A stretch of 64,000 nt of DNA from Flavobacterium sp. CG_23.5 (GCF_017875765.1 NZ_JAGGNA010000001.1:1743501-1807500), one strand, 5' to 3'. Shown: positions 8,884 through 18,239, counted from the stretch's first letter. Notes: a model not told the origin generated them from the sequence alone. A program made the numbers and translations.

Positions 8884-8913
8884 AAAAGGGCTTCAAAAAT
8901 TCGAAGCCCTTTT
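8884..8913. terminator. Bidirectional terminator between the LysM gene and obg
   Basis: The stem AAAAGGGCTTC (8884-8894) pairs with GAAGCCCTTTT (8903-8913). A- and T-runs on both sides make it work for both convergent genes. Confidence 0.85.
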
Positions 8914-8941
8914 CTATAAAATATAGTACCATTAAACCATT

Positions 8942-9943
8942 TTAGTCATTCAACATTTTCCATAATTTATCTTTCAATTCTGTCAATCCTTGTTGGGCAA
9001 CAGATGAGATAAACATATAGGGAATACCTTTAAAAGCCACATCTAATTCTGATTTCAGTTCTACTTTCAATTCATCATCCAGCATATCACATTTAGAAAT
9101 AACAACCATACGCTCTTTATCGAGCATTTCAGGATTGTATTTAGTCAATTCATTTACTAAAATATCATATTCTGCTTTAATGTCTGGTGCGTCAACTGGA
9201 ACTAAAAACAACAAAGTTGAATTACGTTCAATGTGACGTAGGAAATAATGTCCAAGACCTTTTCCTTCGGCAGCGCCTTCAATAATTCCAGGAATATCGG
9301 CGATTACAAAAGACTGAAAATCGCGGTACGCTACAATCCCAAGATTAGGTTTCAAGGTTGTAAATGGATAATCAGCAATTTTTGGCTTAGCAGAAGTCAA
9401 CACAGATAATAAAGTTGATTTCCCAGCATTAGGAAAACCTACCAAACCTACGTCAGCTAGCACTTTTAGCTCCAATATCACGTCCATTTCTGCACCTGGT
9501 AATCCAGGTTGAGAGTATCTAGGCGTTTGGTTTGTAGAACTTCTAAAATGCCAGTTTCCTAAACCTCCCTTTCCTCCTCTTGAAAGTATTTGTTTTTCAC
9601 CATCTTCGGTGATTTCAAATAATATTTCTCCAGTTTCTTTATCTTTTACAACTGTTCCTAACGGAACTTCGATGTATTTATCATCACCATCGGCACCTGT
9701 ACTTCTGTCTCCACTTCCATCGCCTCCGTTACCAGCTTTTATATGACGCGCAAATTTTAGGTGAAACAATGTCCAAAGACCTTTGTTTCCCACTAAAAAA
9801 ACATGACCTCCACGTCCACCATCTCCACCATCCGGACCTCCTTTTTCAATAAATTTTTCTCTATGCAAATGCGTAGATCCTTTTCCTCCTTTTCCAGAAG
9901 AAACATATATTTTAACGTAATCTACAAAATTCCCTTCAGTCAT
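8942..9943 (-). CDS. obg: GTPase Obg (CgtA)
   Basis: An essential ribosome-associated GTPase with roles in 50S assembly and stress signalling; 333 aa. The N-terminal Obg fold is rich in glycine ([20 protein letters not shown] and following, residues 16-160). The G domain begins with P-loop GFPNAGKS at 169-176, then DIPGIIEGA (G3) and SKCD (G4, in VVISKCDML). There is no C-terminal OCT/TGS extension, as is usual in Bacteroidota. It lies downstream of the CNNM gene, at the end of the hpt-adk run. Confidence 0.96.
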   Translation of the reverse strand: MTEGNFVDYVKIYVSSGKGGKGSTHLHREKFIEKGGPDGGDGGRGGHVFLVGNKGLWTLFHLKFARHIKAGNGGDGSGDRSTGADGDDKYIEVPLGTVVKDKETGEILFEITEDGEKQILSRGGKGGLGNWHFRSSTNQTPRYSQPGLPGAEMDVILELKVLADVGLVGFPNAGKSTLLSVLTSAKPKIADYPFTTLKPNLGIVAYRDFQSFVIADIPGIIEGAAEGKGLGHYFLRHIERNSTLLFLVPVDAPDIKAEYDILVNELTKYNPEMLDKERMVVISKCDMLDDELKVELKSELDVAFKGIPYMFISSVAQQGLTELKDKLWKMLND

Positions 9944-10015
9944 CTTTTCTAATATTCAATTTTCAACTACAACATTCAAAACTCATTTTGAGCTCCTTAA
10001 TCCTGTAAACTATTT

Positions 10016-11290
10016 TTACATTTGTAATGCTTTCACCATTACTTTATCAATCTTCACGCCATCCATATCGATCACTTCCAACTCAAATTTTTGCCAAATC
10101 AGCTTTTCGCCTTGTTTTGGAATATGAGAAAGTTCCGTCATTATTAAACCGCTTACCGTTGTCACTTCATAATCACTTATCAATTCATCTAACTCAAAAT
10201 ATGTCAAGAAATCATGTAATGAATAGTGCCCATCTACTAACCAAGTGCCATCTTCTCTCTCAACTAATTGAAAGTCATCTTTATAAAAGTCCGAAGCATC
10301 CCCTACCAAAGCTTCCAGGATATCATTCAAAGTAATTACACCTTGAAAAACACCATATTCATCTGAGACAAATGCATAATGAATCCCTGTTTTCTTGAAG
10401 TTTTCAAGAGCGATATAAGCAGTTGTTTGCTCCATCATAAAAGGCGCTTCCGTCATTATATCTGCCAAATTGAAATTCTCATTTTCAAAATGGGCGAAAA
10501 TATTTTTTAGGTTTACCACTCCAACAATATCATCGTAATTATCTCCATAAACCGGATAAATGGAATGTAGCTCTTTTAGCATAAATTCTTTAACCTGATT
10601 CTTATCAGAATGCAATGGTAAAAATACCACCGATTTTCTATGAGTCATTAAAGAATTAATTTTTCTATCGCCAATATGAAAAACACGCTCTACAATATCT
10701 TGCTCTATTTCCTGTACTTCCCCGCCTTCAGTACCTTCTTTGATAATAGCCTTTATTTCTTCCTCGGTTACTTTTCCGTCTGCTGTGGGTTTTATTTTTA
10801 GAACATTTAATAAAAATTCCGTTGAATGTGTCAACAACCAAATAAATGGTGCGGTGACAATCGAAACGATTTTCATAGGTAACGCCACAGCTTTAGCAAT
10901 GGCTTCCGGATGATTTAAACCTATTCTTTTAGGCAACAATTCCCCTAAAACTAATGAGAAAAAAGTTAAAATCACAACTACAATTCCTACCGCTACAGTA
11001 TGCGCATAAGGAGTTAGTATTTCAAATCCTTTTACAAAATTTTCTACATTTATTGTTATTTTATCACCGCTATATATACCCGTAAGAATTCCTATTAGGG
11101 TTATTCCTATTTGTACAGTTGATAAAAATTTATTTGGTGAATTGGCCAAATCCAATGCGATTTTCGCACTTTTATTTCCTTTTTTGGCAGCAGTTTCTAA
11201 TCTATTCTTTCTCGCCGAAATCAATGCGATTTCAGACATGGAGAAAACTCCGTTTAACAGTATTAGAAAAAATATTATTAGTATTTCCAT
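10016..11290 (-). CDS. CNNM/CorC-type membrane protein with tandem CBS domains
   Basis: A 424-aa hemolysin-family protein (CNNM fold). The N-terminal DUF21 domain has about four membrane spans (residues 1-170) with the signature MSEIALISARKNRLE. Two CBS domains follow (roughly 205-325, including MTHRKSVVFLPL and YGVFQGVITLNDILEALVG), and then a CorC_HlyC domain (to the C-terminus, EREDGTWLVDGHYSLHDF). Family members transport or sense Mg2+ and Co2+. It sits between adk and obg, with a dispersed repeat in the 167-bp gap to adk. Confidence 0.9.
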   Translation of the reverse strand: MEILIIFFLILLNGVFSMSEIALISARKNRLETAAKKGNKSAKIALDLANSPNKFLSTVQIGITLIGILTGIYSGDKITINVENFVKGFEILTPYAHTVAVGIVVVILTFFSLVLGELLPKRIGLNHPEAIAKAVALPMKIVSIVTAPFIWLLTHSTEFLLNVLKIKPTADGKVTEEEIKAIIKEGTEGGEVQEIEQDIVERVFHIGDRKINSLMTHRKSVVFLPLHSDKNQVKEFMLKELHSIYPVYGDNYDDIVGVVNLKNIFAHFENENFNLADIMTEAPFMMEQTTAYIALENFKKTGIHYAFVSDEYGVFQGVITLNDILEALVGDASDFYKDDFQLVEREDGTWLVDGHYSLHDFLTYFELDELISDYEVTTVSGLIMTELSHIPKQGEKLIWQKFELEVIDMDGVKIDKVMVKALQM

Positions 11291-11300
11291 GTTTTTTTTT

Positions 11301-11457
11301 AGCCCAGATGGTAGTGAAAAGCCCGCAGCCTATATAACTTATTTTTCTTGACAGAAAAGAGCGACCAGAGGAAGCACCTTTTATGGCTTAGAAAAATAGT
11401 TTTTTAAGCGAGTCCCGAAAATTATCGGGATTGTAACGTACAACTGGAAATTGCTCC
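11301..11457 (+). repeat. Dispersed structured repeat, copy 2
   Basis: This copy starts AGCCCAGATGGTAGTGAAAA and ends CAACTGGAAATTGCTCC, one base inside the adk stop codon. The centre differs from copy 1 and contains a CCCGAAAATTATCGGG hairpin (11414-11429). It fills the space between adk and the CNNM gene. It may end adk transcription or act as an RNA element; this is inference. Confidence 0.6.
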
Positions 11458-12029
11458 TATAAATTATCAATAACGGCACTTAACCGTTCAGTGATTTCTT
11501 GAATAGTTCCTATTCCGTTGACGGTGTGAAACTTTCCTTGTTGTTCATAATACCCCATTAAAGGAGCCGTTTTTTCATTGTATTCCTGGTAACGATTTCT
11601 TATTTTATCTTCATCTTGATCGTCTATTCTACCACTTGTTTTTCCTCTTTCCAATAATCTTTGGATTAAGATTTCATCATCGGCTTCGAGTGCTACTGTT
11701 GCAGCAACTTTAGATCCAATTGTAGTAAGAAACGCATCTAAGTCTTCGGCTTGTGAAATTGTTCTTGGGTAACCGTCAAATAAAATTCCATTTGTATCTG
11801 GATGTTTATTTACCTCATCAATAAGCATTTTAGTAGTCAATTCATCAGGCACTAAATCGCCCGAATCCATGTAGACTCTTGCTTGCTTCCCTAATTCAGT
11901 ATCGTTTTTCAAATTAAAACGAAATACATCACCAGTGGATATGTGCGTTAATTTGTATTTCTCTTTTAAAAACTCTGCTTGAGTTCCTTTTCCTGCTCCT
12001 GGCTTTCCAAATAAAACAATGTTGATCAT
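11457..12029 (-). CDS. adk: Adenylate kinase
   Basis: Interconverts ATP + AMP and 2 ADP in the cytoplasm. It is 190 aa, the short form without the zinc/LID insertion. The P-loop GKPGAGKGT is at 8-16, STGDVFR contributes to AMP binding, DGYPRTISQAE is the NMP-binding signature, and the short LID carries RGKTSGRIDD. The gene follows hpt after a 15-nt gap. The two form a purine pair that is common in Bacteroidota. Confidence 0.97.
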   Translation of the reverse strand: MINIVLFGKPGAGKGTQAEFLKEKYKLTHISTGDVFRFNLKNDTELGKQARVYMDSGDLVPDELTTKMLIDEVNKHPDTNGILFDGYPRTISQAEDLDAFLTTIGSKVAATVALEADDEILIQRLLERGKTSGRIDDQDEDKIRNRYQEYNEKTAPLMGYYEQQGKFHTVNGIGTIQEITERLSAVIDNL

Positions 12030-12044
12030 AATGTTGTTGGGTAG

Positions 12045-12575
12045 TTATTCTTTTAGTTTATATACTTCGGGTAAATTTCTTCCTAATCCATTATAGTCCA
12101 AACCATAACCAACAATAAATTTATTTGGAATTCTAATTCCAACGTAATCTATCTTGACATCTTTTGTATATGCTTCTGGTTTAAAAAAAAGTGTTGCTAT
12201 TTTAAAATGTTTTACATTTTGTTTTTTGAACAATTCTTTCAATTCAACTACTGTATTTCCAGTGTCTACAATATCTTCGATAATTACGACAGTGCGTCCG
12301 GTCAAATCTTGGTTCAATCCTATCAATTGTTTCACCTCTTCAGTTGACGAAGTCCCTTCATAGGAAGCCATTTTTATGAAAGATACTTCACATGGTTTTT
12401 TATACAATTTCATGAAATCAGAAACGACCATGAAAGCGCCATTCAAAACGCCAACAAACACCGGCGTTTCATCAAAAAAATCATCTTCTATTTGAGCAAC
12501 CATTTTTGCTATTGCAAACTCAATTTCTTTAGCGGAAATAAACGGAACAAATTGTTTATCGTGAAGTTGTATCAT
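12045..12575 (-). CDS. hpt: Hypoxanthine phosphoribosyltransferase
   Basis: Purine salvage: hypoxanthine (or guanine) + PRPP gives IMP (GMP). It is 176 aa from the ATG at 12575; an upstream in-frame extension would run through the promoter and is rejected. The PRPP loop VVIIEDIVDTGNTV is at 96-109. VGVLNGAFMVVSDFM and the flexible-loop region MASYEGTSSTEEV are typical of Hpt. It is the first gene of the hpt-adk unit and has a good upstream promoter. Confidence 0.95.
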   Translation of the reverse strand: MIQLHDKQFVPFISAKEIEFAIAKMVAQIEDDFFDETPVFVGVLNGAFMVVSDFMKLYKKPCEVSFIKMASYEGTSSTEEVKQLIGLNQDLTGRTVVIIEDIVDTGNTVVELKELFKKQNVKHFKIATLFFKPEAYTKDVKIDYVGIRIPNKFIVGYGLDYNGLGRNLPEVYKLKE

Positions 12576-12599
12576 TATTATCCTATTTAAAATAATGTG

Positions 12600-12626
12600 C
12601 AAAGATACAGAATTCGGATTTGACAA
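12600..12626 (-). promoter_or_regulatory. Promoter of hpt-adk
   Basis: On the minus strand, TATCTTTG (12607-12600) matches TAnnTTTG, and a TTG (12626-12624) lies 16 nt upstream of it. The -7 box is 25 nt before the hpt ATG. Confidence 0.6.
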
Positions 12627-12842
12627 TTGCTAATTGGACATTAATTTGTAATTAGCTTATTGAATGCACAAATTATCTTAATAACGCAATTATAAAATCT
12701 GTATCCGAAACCCTAAAAAAAACATATAATCTACTAAAAAACAATCAGTTAGACGACTATTACAATCTGTTAATCGAAAAAATAGTGTATCAAATTTATT
12801 TATTCCTAACTTTAAGTATAGGATAATGAAAATCGTATAATT

Positions 12843-14495
12843 ATGGCTTCACTAAATCCAAATACCACAGTTTTAGGTGTAAAAAACGCTAAACATTTGT
12901 TGCGAAGAGCAACTTTTGTTTACACCAAGGCCTTGATAGACCAATATTCAAAGCTCGCCCCCAGCCAAGCGCTAGATCTATTATTGGTTGATAAACCCCT
13001 CGCGTTAAACCTACCGTATGACCCTTTGCCAACCACTGCTCCAGATGGTTTTTGGACCGAATCCGCAAATTTACCGACCTCAATTGCTAACCAATATGGT
13101 AAAGGTGTACTTGTAGCTGGTTGGTGGTGGTATAATGCCATAAATACTCCCACATTAAAATTTAAACTTTCTCATTTTCTATCTACCCGTTTTACAGTAA
13201 TAAAAAACGAACAGGTTTTTGGATCTTCCACCGAATTCTACGATTACATCCGATTGCTTTTATTTTATTCCTATGGGAATTATAAAAAGTTAGCAAAAAA
13301 GATGACACTCAATAATTCTATGCTTTGTTTTTTGAATAATACTTCAAATGTGAAAAGTTCTCCAAATGAAAATTATGCCCGCGAGTTTCTAGAATTATTC
13401 ACTATTGGGAAAGGAGCACAAGTTACACCCGGAAATTACACGAATTATACCGAATCAGATATTGTGCAGACAGCAAGAATATTAACGGGATTCAAAAGAA
13501 AATCCGACAGATCTCTAATTGATTCTGAAACTGGAATTCCAAAAGGGTACAATCAATTCTCAGATCACAATACCAGTCCTAAAACATTTAGTAGTGCTTT
13601 TAACAACAAAATAATTACTTCTTCAAGTGATGCTTCTTCGATGGATACCGAATTAGACAATTACATTGAGATGGTTTTTGACCAATCGGCTACAGCAAAA
13701 AATATTTGCAGAAAATTATATACTTATTTCGTTAAAAGCAACATTTCGTCAGAAGTAGAAAACGACATTATAAATCCATTAGCACAAGACCTTTACAACA
13801 ATGGATATGAAATTGTTCCAATTATTAGAAAATTATTAGAAAGCCAACATTTTTACGATTTAGATGATAGTATCACAACTGATGAAATTATAGGTGGAAT
13901 AATAAAATCTCCCCTTCAGCAATTATCAGAAATATGCACGTATTTAAAAGCCGCAATTCCAGATCCTACTTCGAATCCATTAAATTTCTATAATGTTTTT
14001 TGGTGGTATTTCGTCAACAATACCTTTTTTGTGCGTTCCAATATGATTCTATTTGAACCTGAAAATGTTGCCGGACATGCTGCCTATTATCAAGCTCCTG
14101 CTTTTGATAAAACTTGGATTTCATCTTCAACCTTAATTGCAAAATACAGATTAGGAGAATCTTTACTCGACGGAGTAAATAGGATCAGTGGTAATAGTAA
14201 TATTGCTGTTAAAATAAACATTTCAGATGTCTTAAAAAACACTGGAATCGTATCAAATCCTTCGAACCCTCTTACATTAACTTCCGAACTGTGCAACGCA
14301 CTTTTCGCCCAAGAAACAGACAGTGATCGTATTAACTACTTTATGAATTCTTTCCTCCTGCAAGGTCTATCTAATTATTATTGGACTGAAGCGTGGAATA
14401 ACTTTATTAGCACCAATAATAACTCAGTAGTCGAGTCTCGATTAAAGCTGTTAGTAACCAAAATATTAAGAGCCCCCGAATCTCAAATGTTTTAG
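12843..14495 (+). CDS. DUF1800 family protein
   Basis: A 550-aa DUF1800 protein of unknown biochemistry. Typical features are the N-terminal HLLRRATFVYTK, the central NENYAREFLELFTIGKG, then DIVQTARILTGFKR, and the C-terminal KLLVTKILRAPESQMF. No obvious signal peptide is present. In many bacteria a DUF1800 gene is followed by a DUF1501 gene, as here, suggesting a shared task at the envelope. The 162-bp gap to the DUF1501 gene holds a decayed copy of this gene's last codons. Confidence 0.88.
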   Translation: MASLNPNTTVLGVKNAKHLLRRATFVYTKALIDQYSKLAPSQALDLLLVDKPLALNLPYDPLPTTAPDGFWTESANLPTSIANQYGKGVLVAGWWWYNAINTPTLKFKLSHFLSTRFTVIKNEQVFGSSTEFYDYIRLLLFYSYGNYKKLAKKMTLNNSMLCFLNNTSNVKSSPNENYAREFLELFTIGKGAQVTPGNYTNYTESDIVQTARILTGFKRKSDRSLIDSETGIPKGYNQFSDHNTSPKTFSSAFNNKIITSSSDASSMDTELDNYIEMVFDQSATAKNICRKLYTYFVKSNISSEVENDIINPLAQDLYNNGYEIVPIIRKLLESQHFYDLDDSITTDEIIGGIIKSPLQQLSEICTYLKAAIPDPTSNPLNFYNVFWWYFVNNTFFVRSNMILFEPENVAGHAAYYQAPAFDKTWISSSTLIAKYRLGESLLDGVNRISGNSNIAVKINISDVLKNTGIVSNPSNPLTLTSELCNALFAQETDSDRINYFMNSFLLQGLSNYYWTEAWNNFISTNNNSVVESRLKLLVTKILRAPESQMF

Positions 14496-14586
14496 TATTA
14501 TTTAAAAAATTTATTATTATCCAAAATATTTAAGAGAATTTAAACCTTAAATACATTTGGTATTACCCAACAATTCATATAGCGTA

Positions 14587-14624
14587 CAAGATATTAGGAG
14601 ACCCCAAATCTCGACTGTTTTAGT
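14587..14624 (+). pseudogene. Decayed duplicate of the DUF1800 3' end
   Basis: The stretch 14587-14624 aligns with 14459-14496, the end of the DUF1800 gene, in about 30 of 38 positions and includes the stop codon. Read in the same frame it encodes KILGDPKSRLF-stop against KILRAPESQMF-stop. A shorter similar piece (CCAAAATATTTAAGAG) lies at 14521-14536. The simplest reading is a remnant of a tandem duplication. Confidence 0.5.
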
Positions 14625-14657
14625 TTAATTCATTTAATTCCAAAAACAACAAATATC

Positions 14658-16301
14658 ATGAAAAGAAGAAATTTTATTAAACTAACTTCAACTGCTAGCG
14701 TACTTTCATTGTTACCCACAGAAGTGTTTGCTCTTTTCAAATCAGCAGGTATGACATCCTGCCCTGATCCCAGCTCAAAAAAAATAGTTTTAATTCAATT
14801 AGCTGGGGCTAATGATGGACTAAACACCATTGTACCCATCAATCAGTATGATACTTATGCGACGTTGCGTCCTAACATTAAACTTAATAACGTTGGAATG
14901 ACAAATGGCATCATTAATCTTGATTCAACTTTGGCATTAACCGATCAAGTAGGATTACACCCTTCCCTTATAGGATTCAAAAGCTTATATGACAAAGGAT
15001 TTATGAGAATCATTCAAGGCGTTGGCTATCCTGCCCAAGACAAATCTCATTTCAAATCAACTGATTTATGGTTGACAGGAGGAGATGGCACCATGGCTAA
15101 CAATAATTTAGATAGCGGATGGACGGGACGTTTTCTTGAGAATTACTATGCTGAATTTTTAAATTCAAATTTCCCTTTAGGAATTCAACTTGGCAGTAGC
15201 GATAATTCATTAGGTTTTCATGGAGAAGTCGAACATGGTATGTCTTTAAACATTAGTGGACAGGATTTATCTGGATTTTATTCTGTGGTGAATGGTTTAG
15301 GCGGTCAACCGCCAGCAAACATACCCGATTCCGAATATGGAGGATTAATTCAATATATCATTAACAATGATGCTTCTACAAATGCTTATGCGCAGACTAT
15401 TTCCAGCTCCTTTAATTCAGGCTCTAATTCATTAACATATCCTAACACTAGCTTATCCAATCAGTTAAAAACAGTCGCACGATTTATTTCAGGTGGCCTT
15501 CAGACCAAAGTCTATTTAGTTAAAGTTGGCGGATTTGACACTCATGACATGCAAGTAGCTGCAAATAATACTACTCATCTAGGCAATCATGCCACTCTTT
15601 TGACTCAAATTTCAGAGGCAATTAACACTTTCATCACGGACTTGAATAATCAGAACATGGCCAATGATGTTGTAGCAGTTACCTTTTCAGAATTTGGGAG
15701 AAAAGCGGGAGAAAATGCAAGCTTAGGCACGGATCACGGAGAAATTGCCCCGATGTTTGTTTTTGGGAGCGCCATAAATCCTGGAATCTCCGGGACAAAT
15801 ATTAATTTATCTGAAGCCGTTTTGGCAAATAACTATCAAGTTCGAACCGTTCAGCATGACAACAGAAGAGTTTTTAGTACAATTCTTCAAGATTGGTTTG
15901 GAGCAAGCAACCAAACATTAGATTTGACTTTTTACAATCAAACCACTAATACCGGCTTTTCAAATAATAAAATAGCGGATTTAATCAAAACTCAAAATAT
16001 AGTTAATTCAACCTGTTATACTGACAAGTTACTTTCTGTCAACGAATTCAAAAATACCTATGAAGTTATCGTTTATCCAAATCCAACTTCGGAACTGATT
16101 ACCATTAATTCGCCAAACAACAATGATATTTATTCGGTTTCTATTTACTCAATAGACGGAAAATTTATTGGAAAATATAAAAATCCTTTAAACGGCAGTC
16201 AGCTTTCAATCAATGTTGAAAATCTATCGACAGGATTTTATAATTTAAAAATCGAGACCACCAACGGGAATTTTTCCAAAAAAGTAATTGTGAGAAGATA
16301 A
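14658..16301 (+). CDS. DUF1501 family secreted protein with T9SS type A sorting domain
   Basis: A 547-aa exported protein of the DUF1501 family (sulfatase-like fold, function unknown). The N-terminus has a twin-arginine-like motif (MKRRNFIKLTSTASVLSLLP) followed by a hydrophobic stretch ending in VFA. Core motifs include LAGANDGLNTIVP, QDKSHFKSTDLW, GGFDTHDMQ and FSEFGRK. Residues from about 470 to the end (YPNPTSELITI, IYSIDGKFIGKY, LSTGFYNLKI, KKVIVRR) form a type A T9SS C-terminal sorting domain. PorU and PorV, encoded at 51-56 kb, would process and export it. Confidence 0.9.
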   Translation: MKRRNFIKLTSTASVLSLLPTEVFALFKSAGMTSCPDPSSKKIVLIQLAGANDGLNTIVPINQYDTYATLRPNIKLNNVGMTNGIINLDSTLALTDQVGLHPSLIGFKSLYDKGFMRIIQGVGYPAQDKSHFKSTDLWLTGGDGTMANNNLDSGWTGRFLENYYAEFLNSNFPLGIQLGSSDNSLGFHGEVEHGMSLNISGQDLSGFYSVVNGLGGQPPANIPDSEYGGLIQYIINNDASTNAYAQTISSSFNSGSNSLTYPNTSLSNQLKTVARFISGGLQTKVYLVKVGGFDTHDMQVAANNTTHLGNHATLLTQISEAINTFITDLNNQNMANDVVAVTFSEFGRKAGENASLGTDHGEIAPMFVFGSAINPGISGTNINLSEAVLANNYQVRTVQHDNRRVFSTILQDWFGASNQTLDLTFYNQTTNTGFSNNKIADLIKTQNIVNSTCYTDKLLSVNEFKNTYEVIVYPNPTSELITINSPNNNDIYSVSIYSIDGKFIGKYKNPLNGSQLSINVENLSTGFYNLKIETTNGNFSKKVIVRR

Positions 16302-16372
16302 TATTCGAAATACTGAAATACTTATCCGACCATTTTACAACTCGTATTTTTTTATTATTACTCATTTAAAAG

Positions 16373-16380
16373 TATCTTTG
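16373..16380 (+). promoter_or_regulatory. Promoter -7 element of purK
   Basis: TATCTTTG matches TAnnTTTG exactly and lies 35 nt before the purK ATG. The -33 region is AT-rich without a clear TTG. Confidence 0.5.
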
Positions 16381-16415
16381 TAAAATCAATTTTACAGATA
16401 AATTTCAATACAACG

Positions 16416-17582
16416 ATGAATTATTTTTCTTCTGATTTTAAACTTGGAATTCTCGGTGGCGGACAACTCGGCAAAATGCTGTTATCTGACACCCGAAAAT
16501 TCGATATACAAACTTATGTACTTGATCCAAGTGATGAAGCACCTTGCAAAATAGCCTGTGACCAATTTTTCAAAGGCGACTTAATGAATTTTGAAACCGT
16601 TTACAATTTTGGAAAACTAGTTGATGTTTTAACCTTTGAAATCGAACTGGTTAATCTTGAAGCTTTAGTAAAACTAGAAGACGAAGGATTGAAAGTTTAT
16701 CCTTCACCTAAAACACTAAAACGTATCCAAAATAAAGGAATTCAGAAAGATTTTTATACTGAACACGCTATTCCTACAGCAAGTTACAAACGCTTTGGTA
16801 ATTTAAAAAGTTTGATAATTGAAATTCTTGATTCCAAAATAAAATTACCATTTATATGGAAATGTACGGAATTTGGTTACGACGGAAATGGCGTTAAAGT
16901 AATTAGACAAATCTCGGATTTAGACAATTTAGCTAATGTAGAATGTATTGCTGAAGAAATGGTTCCGTTTAAAAATGAGTTGGCAGTAATCGTTTGTCGC
17001 AATCCATCAGGCGACATAAAAACATATCCTGTGGTTGAAATGGAATTCCATCCAGAAGCAAATCAGGTAGAATATGTTATTTGTCCTGCTCGAATCGATG
17101 ATACAGTTGCCGAAAAAGCGAGAGCAATTGCCTTGAATGTTTCTGAAAAATTCAATCATGTTGGACTTTTGGCAGTGGAAATGTTCCAAACAGAAGATGA
17201 CGAGATTCTTGTAAACGAAGTTGCTCCTCGCCCACACAATTCAGGTCATTATTCGATTGAAGCCAGCTATACTTCACAATTCGAAAATCATTTGAGAGCA
17301 ATTCTTAACTTACCCTTAGGAAATACCGATAGCAAAGTAGCTGGAATTATGGTGAATCTAGTTGGTGCTGAAGGATTTTCAGGAGACGTAGTTTATGAAA
17401 ATATCGAAAAAATATTAGGATGGAATGGTGTCACACCACATATTTACGGAAAAAAACAAACTCGTCCTTTTAGAAAAATGGGACATGTAACTATAGTAAA
17501 TGAGGACATAAAAGAAGCAAGACGTATTGCGCAAGATGTAAAGAATACGATAAGAGTAATCAGCGATAAATTGAATAATTAA
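16416..17582 (+). CDS. purK: 5-(carboxyamino)imidazole ribonucleotide synthase
   Basis: De novo purine synthesis: ATP-dependent carboxylation of AIR to N5-CAIR. It is an ATP-grasp enzyme of 388 aa. The N-terminal LGILGGGQLGKMLLSD is the PurK pre-ATP-grasp signature. The ATP-grasp part includes FIWKCTEFGYDGNGVKVI and EVAPRPHNSGHYSIEA, with metal- and substrate-binding residues. It is followed by purE, whose product converts N5-CAIR to CAIR, so the two catalyse consecutive steps. A 121-bp gap separates the two genes. Confidence 0.96.
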   Translation: MNYFSSDFKLGILGGGQLGKMLLSDTRKFDIQTYVLDPSDEAPCKIACDQFFKGDLMNFETVYNFGKLVDVLTFEIELVNLEALVKLEDEGLKVYPSPKTLKRIQNKGIQKDFYTEHAIPTASYKRFGNLKSLIIEILDSKIKLPFIWKCTEFGYDGNGVKVIRQISDLDNLANVECIAEEMVPFKNELAVIVCRNPSGDIKTYPVVEMEFHPEANQVEYVICPARIDDTVAEKARAIALNVSEKFNHVGLLAVEMFQTEDDEILVNEVAPRPHNSGHYSIEASYTSQFENHLRAILNLPLGNTDSKVAGIMVNLVGAEGFSGDVVYENIEKILGWNGVTPHIYGKKQTRPFRKMGHVTIVNEDIKEARRIAQDVKNTIRVISDKLNN

Positions 17583-17661
17583 AAGATTTAAGCGATTTAA
17601 AAATTGTGATACACTAAATAGAGTTTTAAATAATTTTTCAATCTTTGAATTTTTTACCCGA

Positions 17662-17671
17662 GCCCTAGGGC
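17662..17671. other. GC-rich palindrome between purK and purE
   Basis: GCCCTAGGGC is a perfect 10-bp palindrome inside a GC-rich patch (about 17657-17680) in otherwise AT-rich DNA. It could be a remnant of a repeat or a weak regulatory site. Nothing in the window repeats it. Confidence 0.3.
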
Positions 17672-17703
17672 GAACGGACGTAGTAATCTTTAAATAAAAA
17701 ATA

Positions 17704-18186
17704 ATGAAAGTAGCCGTAATAATGGGAAGCATATCTGATATGCCGGTAATGCAGGAAGCAATAGACATCTTAAAAGCATTTGACATCGAAACAGAAGTTG
17801 ATATCGTTTCAGCTCACAGAACTCCCGAAAAATTATTTGATTTCAGTAAAAACGCTCACACTCGTGGCATTTCGGTTATTATTGCTGGAGCTGGGGGTGC
17901 TGCACATCTACCTGGAATGGTTGCCTCCATGACTCCTCTTCCGGTAATTGGTGTTCCGGTAAAATCGAGTAATTCTATTGATGGCTGGGATAGTGTTTTA
18001 TCCATTCTACAAATGCCTGGTGGTGTTCCTGTAGCAACAGTTGCGCTAAACGGAGCCAAGAATGCAGGTATTTTGGCGGCACAAATTATTGGTTGCCACA
18101 ATAAAATTGTCTTAGACAGAATAATATCATATAAAACTGGATTAAAAGAAGCCGTGGATATTGCCTCTGAAAGTCTAAATAAATAA
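17704..18186 (+). CDS. purE: 5-(carboxyamino)imidazole ribonucleotide mutase
   Basis: Class I PurE, which moves the carboxylate of N5-CAIR to C4 to give CAIR. It is 160 aa. Diagnostic motifs are IMGSISDMPVM at the N-terminus, VSAHRTPEKLFDF with the catalytic histidine, and IAGAGGAAHLPGMVAS. Its partner purK lies just upstream. A strong terminator follows directly. Confidence 0.97.
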   Translation: MKVAVIMGSISDMPVMQEAIDILKAFDIETEVDIVSAHRTPEKLFDFSKNAHTRGISVIIAGAGGAAHLPGMVASMTPLPVIGVPVKSSNSIDGWDSVLSILQMPGGVPVATVALNGAKNAGILAAQIIGCHNKIVLDRIISYKTGLKEAVDIASESLNK

Positions 18187-18187
18187 T

Positions 18188-18212
18188 AAAAAGCTCCATG
18201 ACGGAGCTTTTT
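18188..18212. terminator. Bidirectional terminator after purE
   Basis: The stem AAAAAGCTCC (18188-18197) and GGAGCTTTTT (18203-18212) with a 5-nt loop lies between the convergent purE and the acidic unknown protein. Confidence 0.85.
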
Positions 18213-18239
18213 ATCTTTATTTTTATTCTAATTAATTCT

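Noticed and set aside
17415..17786. Minus-strand open frame across the purK-purE gap
   Set aside because: It overlaps the ends of both pur genes, and its product is low-complexity with no recognisable features.
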